A DNA stretch of 64,000 bases. Origin: Nitrospira sp. GTDB taxonomy: Bacteria; Nitrospirota; Nitrospiria; Nitrospirales; Nitrospiraceae. The stretch is taken from positions 186,001-250,000 of the forward strand of contig JACOEM010000006.1 of assembly GCA_024998565.1 (NCBI GenBank). The letters run 5' to 3'. A program made the translations under genes and the position numbers. Shown piece by piece: positions 61,271 to 64,000 of the stretch (within the stretch, counting starts at the first letter, position 1; every line of letters starts with the position of its first letter). Below the pieces are notes generated by a model. It was given only the letters and a program-made list of their open reading frames with translations, searched no databases and was not told where the DNA came from.

Positions 61271-61301
61271 GCCGGTAGCGTAGCAAAACGCTGCTACCGG
61301 C
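61271..61301 (+). promoter_or_regulatory. Hairpin in the leader of the efflux genes
   Basis: GCCGGTAGC pairs with GCTACCGGC across the GTAGCAAAACGCT region. It lies about 100 bases before the start at 61393. No T-run follows. Confidence 0.4.
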
Positions 61302-61342
61302 ATCCCATTCCTCTCGAAATCCGGACTCTCTCACGGCATGGT

Positions 61343-61368
61343 CCCTGCTGTTCTCAGGAACAGCAGGG
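61343..61368 (+). promoter_or_regulatory. Strong hairpin just before the efflux adaptor gene
   Basis: CCCTGCTGTTC and GAACAGCAGGG are a perfect 11-bp stem with a TCAG loop, 25 bases before the ATG. It could be a regulator-binding palindrome or an mRNA leader structure; metal-responsive control is only a guess. Confidence 0.5.
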
Positions 61369-61392
61369 TCGCGCAAGGCAGATGATCGACGC

Positions 61393-62631
61393 ATGACAGA
61401 CACAGCGGGGGTTTTCAGGCGGAATTCCAACGGACAGCATCGGCGATCCGGTGACTGGCGTTCTCTTGCGGGACGATGCCTGGTGATCGGGCTGGTACTG
61501 ATCCTGGCGGCAGCCTGCGATCGGGATGCGCCCGTGGCGCCGACGGCCGGTAAGCCGGTGAACAGAGCCGCCAACGGGATGGTGCAGCTGACCGATCCTG
61601 AAATTGCCCGGGCCGGCATCGAGGTGATGACGGTCAAGAAAGAGCCGTTTACCTTCCATCGCGAATTTCCCGCGACCGTGCAAGCCAACGAGAATGAACT
61701 GGCGGAGGTCACGACTCTCATTCGAGGGAGGGTCGTCGAGGTGCTGGTCGATGTGGGGAAAGATGTGAAGAAGGGTGAGCGGTTGGCTCTGCTCGACAGT
61801 ACCGATCTCGGGATGGCCGAAGGCGCGTACCTCAAGTCGGCGGCGAGGCAACATGAAGCGCAGCTGGCCTTTGAACGGGCGGAAAATCTTCATGAGCATC
61901 GTGCGATCAGTCTGGCCGAACTGCAACGCCGGGAAGCGGAAATGAAAACCGCGCGAGCCGATGCGCGGGAAGCCTCGCATCGGCTCGCGCTGCTCGGCGT
62001 GCCGGCCCAGGAAATCCAACGGCTCGAACGCGAGCAGACGATCCGTTCCGACGTGGCGATTCGAGCGCCATTTGCGGGCCGTGTGATCATGCGTAATATC
62101 ACGCGCGGGGAGGTGGTGGAGACCTCGCGGAACTGTTTCACCATCGCCGACCTGTCCGATGTCTGGGTGGTGGCCAACGTGCCGGAAAAGGACGTGCGCT
62201 TTATTCGTCCGAAGGACCGGGTTCATGTGATGGTTCCGGCCTATCCGCACGGGCTGTTCTCCGGCACCGTGACCTACGTCAGCGATGTCCTCGACCCGTC
62301 GACCAGGACGATGCGCGTCCGTGTCACCGTGCTCAATCCCGATCGGACCTTGAAGCCGGAGATGTTCGCCATGGTCCGTGTGTTCGCGTCGCCTCAACCG
62401 GAGGCGTTGGCGGTGCCGCTCACGGCCGTGCAGCAGGACGGCACGGGCAAATTGCTGTTCGTGCGTCGACCGGACAATCGGTTTGAATCGCGCCGGGTTC
62501 TCCTGGGAGACGAACTGGATGGAAAGGCGCTCGTCCTGGAGGGGCTGCACGAGGGGGAAGACGTGGTCGTCAAAGGAGCCTTCGCGATCAAGTCGGAGTT
62601 CGATATCCACAAAATCGAGCCCACGCCATGA
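61393..62631 (+). CDS. RND efflux periplasmic adaptor (CusB/CzcB-type), lipoprotein
   Basis: 412 residues; lipobox LAAAC after a hydrophobic stretch, so it is anchored to a membrane. Then HlyD/membrane-fusion blocks: IRGRVVEVLVDVGKDVKKGE (biotinyl-lipoyl-like), a coiled-coil hairpin (EAQLAFERAENLHEHR, EMKTARADAREASHRL), beta barrel (VIMRNITRGEVVETS) and the membrane-proximal region. CusB/CzcB adaptors connect an inner-membrane RND pump to an outer-membrane channel and export Cu, Ag, Zn, Co or Cd. The metal-binding Met cluster of CusB is not evident. It overlaps the next gene by ATGA. Confidence 0.9.
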   Translation: MTDTAGVFRRNSNGQHRRSGDWRSLAGRCLVIGLVLILAAACDRDAPVAPTAGKPVNRAANGMVQLTDPEIARAGIEVMTVKKEPFTFHREFPATVQANENELAEVTTLIRGRVVEVLVDVGKDVKKGERLALLDSTDLGMAEGAYLKSAARQHEAQLAFERAENLHEHRAISLAELQRREAEMKTARADAREASHRLALLGVPAQEIQRLEREQTIRSDVAIRAPFAGRVIMRNITRGEVVETSRNCFTIADLSDVWVVANVPEKDVRFIRPKDRVHVMVPAYPHGLFSGTVTYVSDVLDPSTRTMRVRVTVLNPDRTLKPEMFAMVRVFASPQPEALAVPLTAVQQDGTGKLLFVRRPDNRFESRRVLLGDELDGKALVLEGLHEGEDVVVKGAFAIKSEFDIHKIEPTP

Positions 62632-64000
62632 TTGCCTCACTGTTGGAGTTCTCGCTCCGCCAATCGATCCTCGTCATCGGACTGGCCTGCATGTTCTCCG
62701 TGGCCGGGCTGTTCGCCTTTCAATCCATTCCCATCGATGCCTACCCCGATGTGACCAATGTGCAGGTGCAGGTGTTGACGGAAGCGCCGGGCCTCTCTCC
62801 CGTTGAAGTGGAACGCTTCATCACCTATCCGATCGAACTGCAGATGAACGGCCTGCCGGGTCTGACGGAAATCCGCTCGTTGTCCAAGTTCGCGCTCTCT
62901 CAGCTGACGGTGGTGTTCGAAGACGATGTGGATGTGTACTTTGCCCGCCAGTTGGTGTTGGAGCGGATCATGGCGGTCAAGGAGCGGTTGCCGGCGGGCA
63001 TCGATCCGGTCCTGGCGCCGGTCACGACCGGGCTGGGGGAGATTTACCAATACTATCTCGAAGGCCCGCAAGCCCATGCGACCGATGCCGTGATAGTGGA
63101 GGCCGAGCTGACGAATCAGCGGACGGTACAGGACTGGGTGCTGCGCCCCTTGCTGAAAAGTGTGCCGGGCGTGATCGATGTGAACGGTCTGGGCGGATTC
63201 GTGAAGCAGTTCCACGTGTTGGTGGATCCCGACAAGTTACGCAAATACAGCCTGACGCTGCACGACATCTATGAGGCGGTGCAGAAGAACAATGCCAATT
63301 CCGGCGGCAACGTGCTGGAGCGGCATGCGGAACGCGCGATTGTGCGGGGGCTGGGACTCATCAAAACCCTGCCCGACATCGAACGTATCGTCGTGAAGGA
63401 AGCGGGCGGCACACCCGTGTTCGTCCGTGATGTGGCAGAGGTGCGTATCGGTCATGCGGTGCGCCATGGCGCGGCCGTGTTGAACGGCGAGCGGGAGGTG
63501 GTGGCGGGCACGGTGTTGATGCTGCGCGGAGGCAATGCACGTGAAGTCGTCCAAGCCGTGAAACGCCGGGTCGACACGATTCAGCAGGACGGGTTGTTGT
63601 CGGAAGGCCTCAAGATCATCCCGTTTTATGACCGGATCGAGCTCGTGACAGCGGCCATCAATACCGTGCGCGATGCCTTGATCGAGGGCATCGTCCTGGT
63701 GACCGTTGTGTTTTTCCTGTTTCTGGGCCATGTGCGGAGCGCGATCGTCGTCACCGTGTCTCTGTTGGTTACGCCGCTGATGACGTTCCTGGTGATGCAA
63801 CGCGTGGGGCTCTCCGCCAACCTCATGACCTTGGGCGGCCTGGCGATCGGGATCGGGGAAATTGCCGACGGATCGTTGGTCGTGGTGGAGAATGTCTATC
63901 GCCATCTCTCAGAAAATCATTTGCATCAGCGGTCCCGGCTGGAGGTGATTTTCCGGGCCACCAGCGAAGTAGGGCGGCCGATCGTGTTCGGGATCCTGAT
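62628..64000 (+). CDS. Heavy-metal RND efflux pump (CusA/CzcA-type), N-terminal part
   Basis: 457 codons are visible; the gene runs off the right edge. MIASLLEFSLRQSILVIGLA is the typical first membrane helix; then the first periplasmic loop with the LRKYSLTLHDIYEAVQ stretch, and helices ending ANLMTLGGLAIGIGEIADG, which carries the conserved Asp of the proton relay. It exports a divalent or monovalent metal across the inner membrane. Its ATG overlaps the stop of the adaptor gene (ATGA). The metal cannot be decided from the part seen. Confidence 0.92.
   Translation, partial: MIASLLEFSLRQSILVIGLACMFSVAGLFAFQSIPIDAYPDVTNVQVQVLTEAPGLSPVEVERFITYPIELQMNGLPGLTEIRSLSKFALSQLTVVFEDDVDVYFARQLVLERIMAVKERLPAGIDPVLAPVTTGLGEIYQYYLEGPQAHATDAVIVEAELTNQRTVQDWVLRPLLKSVPGVIDVNGLGGFVKQFHVLVDPDKLRKYSLTLHDIYEAVQKNNANSGGNVLERHAERAIVRGLGLIKTLPDIERIVVKEAGGTPVFVRDVAEVRIGHAVRHGAAVLNGEREVVAGTVLMLRGGNAREVVQAVKRRVDTIQQDGLLSEGLKIIPFYDRIELVTAAINTVRDALIEGIVLVTVVFFLFLGHVRSAIVVTVSLLVTPLMTFLVMQRVGLSANLMTLGGLAIGIGEIADGSLVVVENVYRHLSENHLHQRSRLEVIFRATSEVGRPIVFGIL

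Noticed and set aside
1-64000. tRNA, rRNA, CRISPR, prophage and transposase genes
   Set aside because: None could be recognised on either strand; the repeat elements found have no protein-coding gene inside.

Overview
The window looks like chromosome of a high-GC, Gram-negative, autotroph-like bacterium, most likely a Nitrospira or a close relative in Nitrospirota. That is inferred from gene content, not from any marker gene: no rRNA or tRNA gene was seen. The content includes many Usp and CBS-domain stress proteins, small c-type cytochromes, a single-heme protein with barrel-like sequence, a minimal SufC-SufBD pair, a long acyl-CoA dehydratase activase-like protein, DUF2934, a pentapeptide-repeat protein and a Cus/Czc-type RND efflux system.

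Layout. 1-11.6 kb: the end of a Usp gene, a secreted small protein, MlaC, a 1417-residue BcrAD/BadFG-HgdB-like protein, a lipoprotein, a frameshifted diaminopimelate dehydrogenase, PEBP, VOC and DUF2934 proteins, a sugar-phosphate nucleotidyltransferase and a PH-domain protein. 11.57-15.28 kb: a three-gene minus-strand cassette (PqqD-HprK fusion, small Tat-signal protein, NTP_transf_5 nucleotidyltransferase). It lies between a 66-bp relic of a capA 5' end and the intact capA, so it appears to have entered at that gene. 16-24 kb: a cytochrome, Suf genes, paired DUF2238 membrane proteins, two paralogous small Cys-rich proteins, a CBS protein and a lipoprotein-flavodoxin-coiled-coil group, several behind sigma-54-like promoters. 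24-36 kb: secreted, outer-membrane and surface proteins, methyltransferases, TerC and a candidate small RNA. 36-43 kb: a stress/ion block (tandem CBS protein, P2-type ATPase, Usp, further CBS proteins, MFS). 43-52 kb: a pentapeptide-repeat protein, pncA-pncB NAD salvage, a cytochrome, a zinc ribbon, a Lon-like protease and an HPF-cold-shock fusion. 52-64 kb: a phosphotransferase gene with an internal amber codon, an APS-kinase-like protein, a glucan branching-type GH13 enzyme, a lytic transglycosylase, GNAT, Usp and the RND efflux genes (the pump is cut by the window edge).

Two themes cut across the window. First, sigma-54 -24/-12 elements (TGGCAC-N5-TTGC) precede several small stress-type genes; three are exact, and two of these diverge from one intergenic region with a palindrome between them. 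Second, inverted-repeat elements of 125-240 bp sit with one edge exactly on the stop codon of the adjacent gene (five clear cases plus one degenerate), in at least two sequence families. Five are same-strand with the gene whose stop they carry, and three fill convergent intergenic gaps, so they may be gene-end terminators or mobile elements that target stop codons.

Two genes look broken (ddh-like frameshift; amber codon in the phosphotransferase gene). Both could be assembly errors and should be checked in reads. Starts were chosen by Shine-Dalgarno spacing, so several genes are shorter than their maximal open frames.
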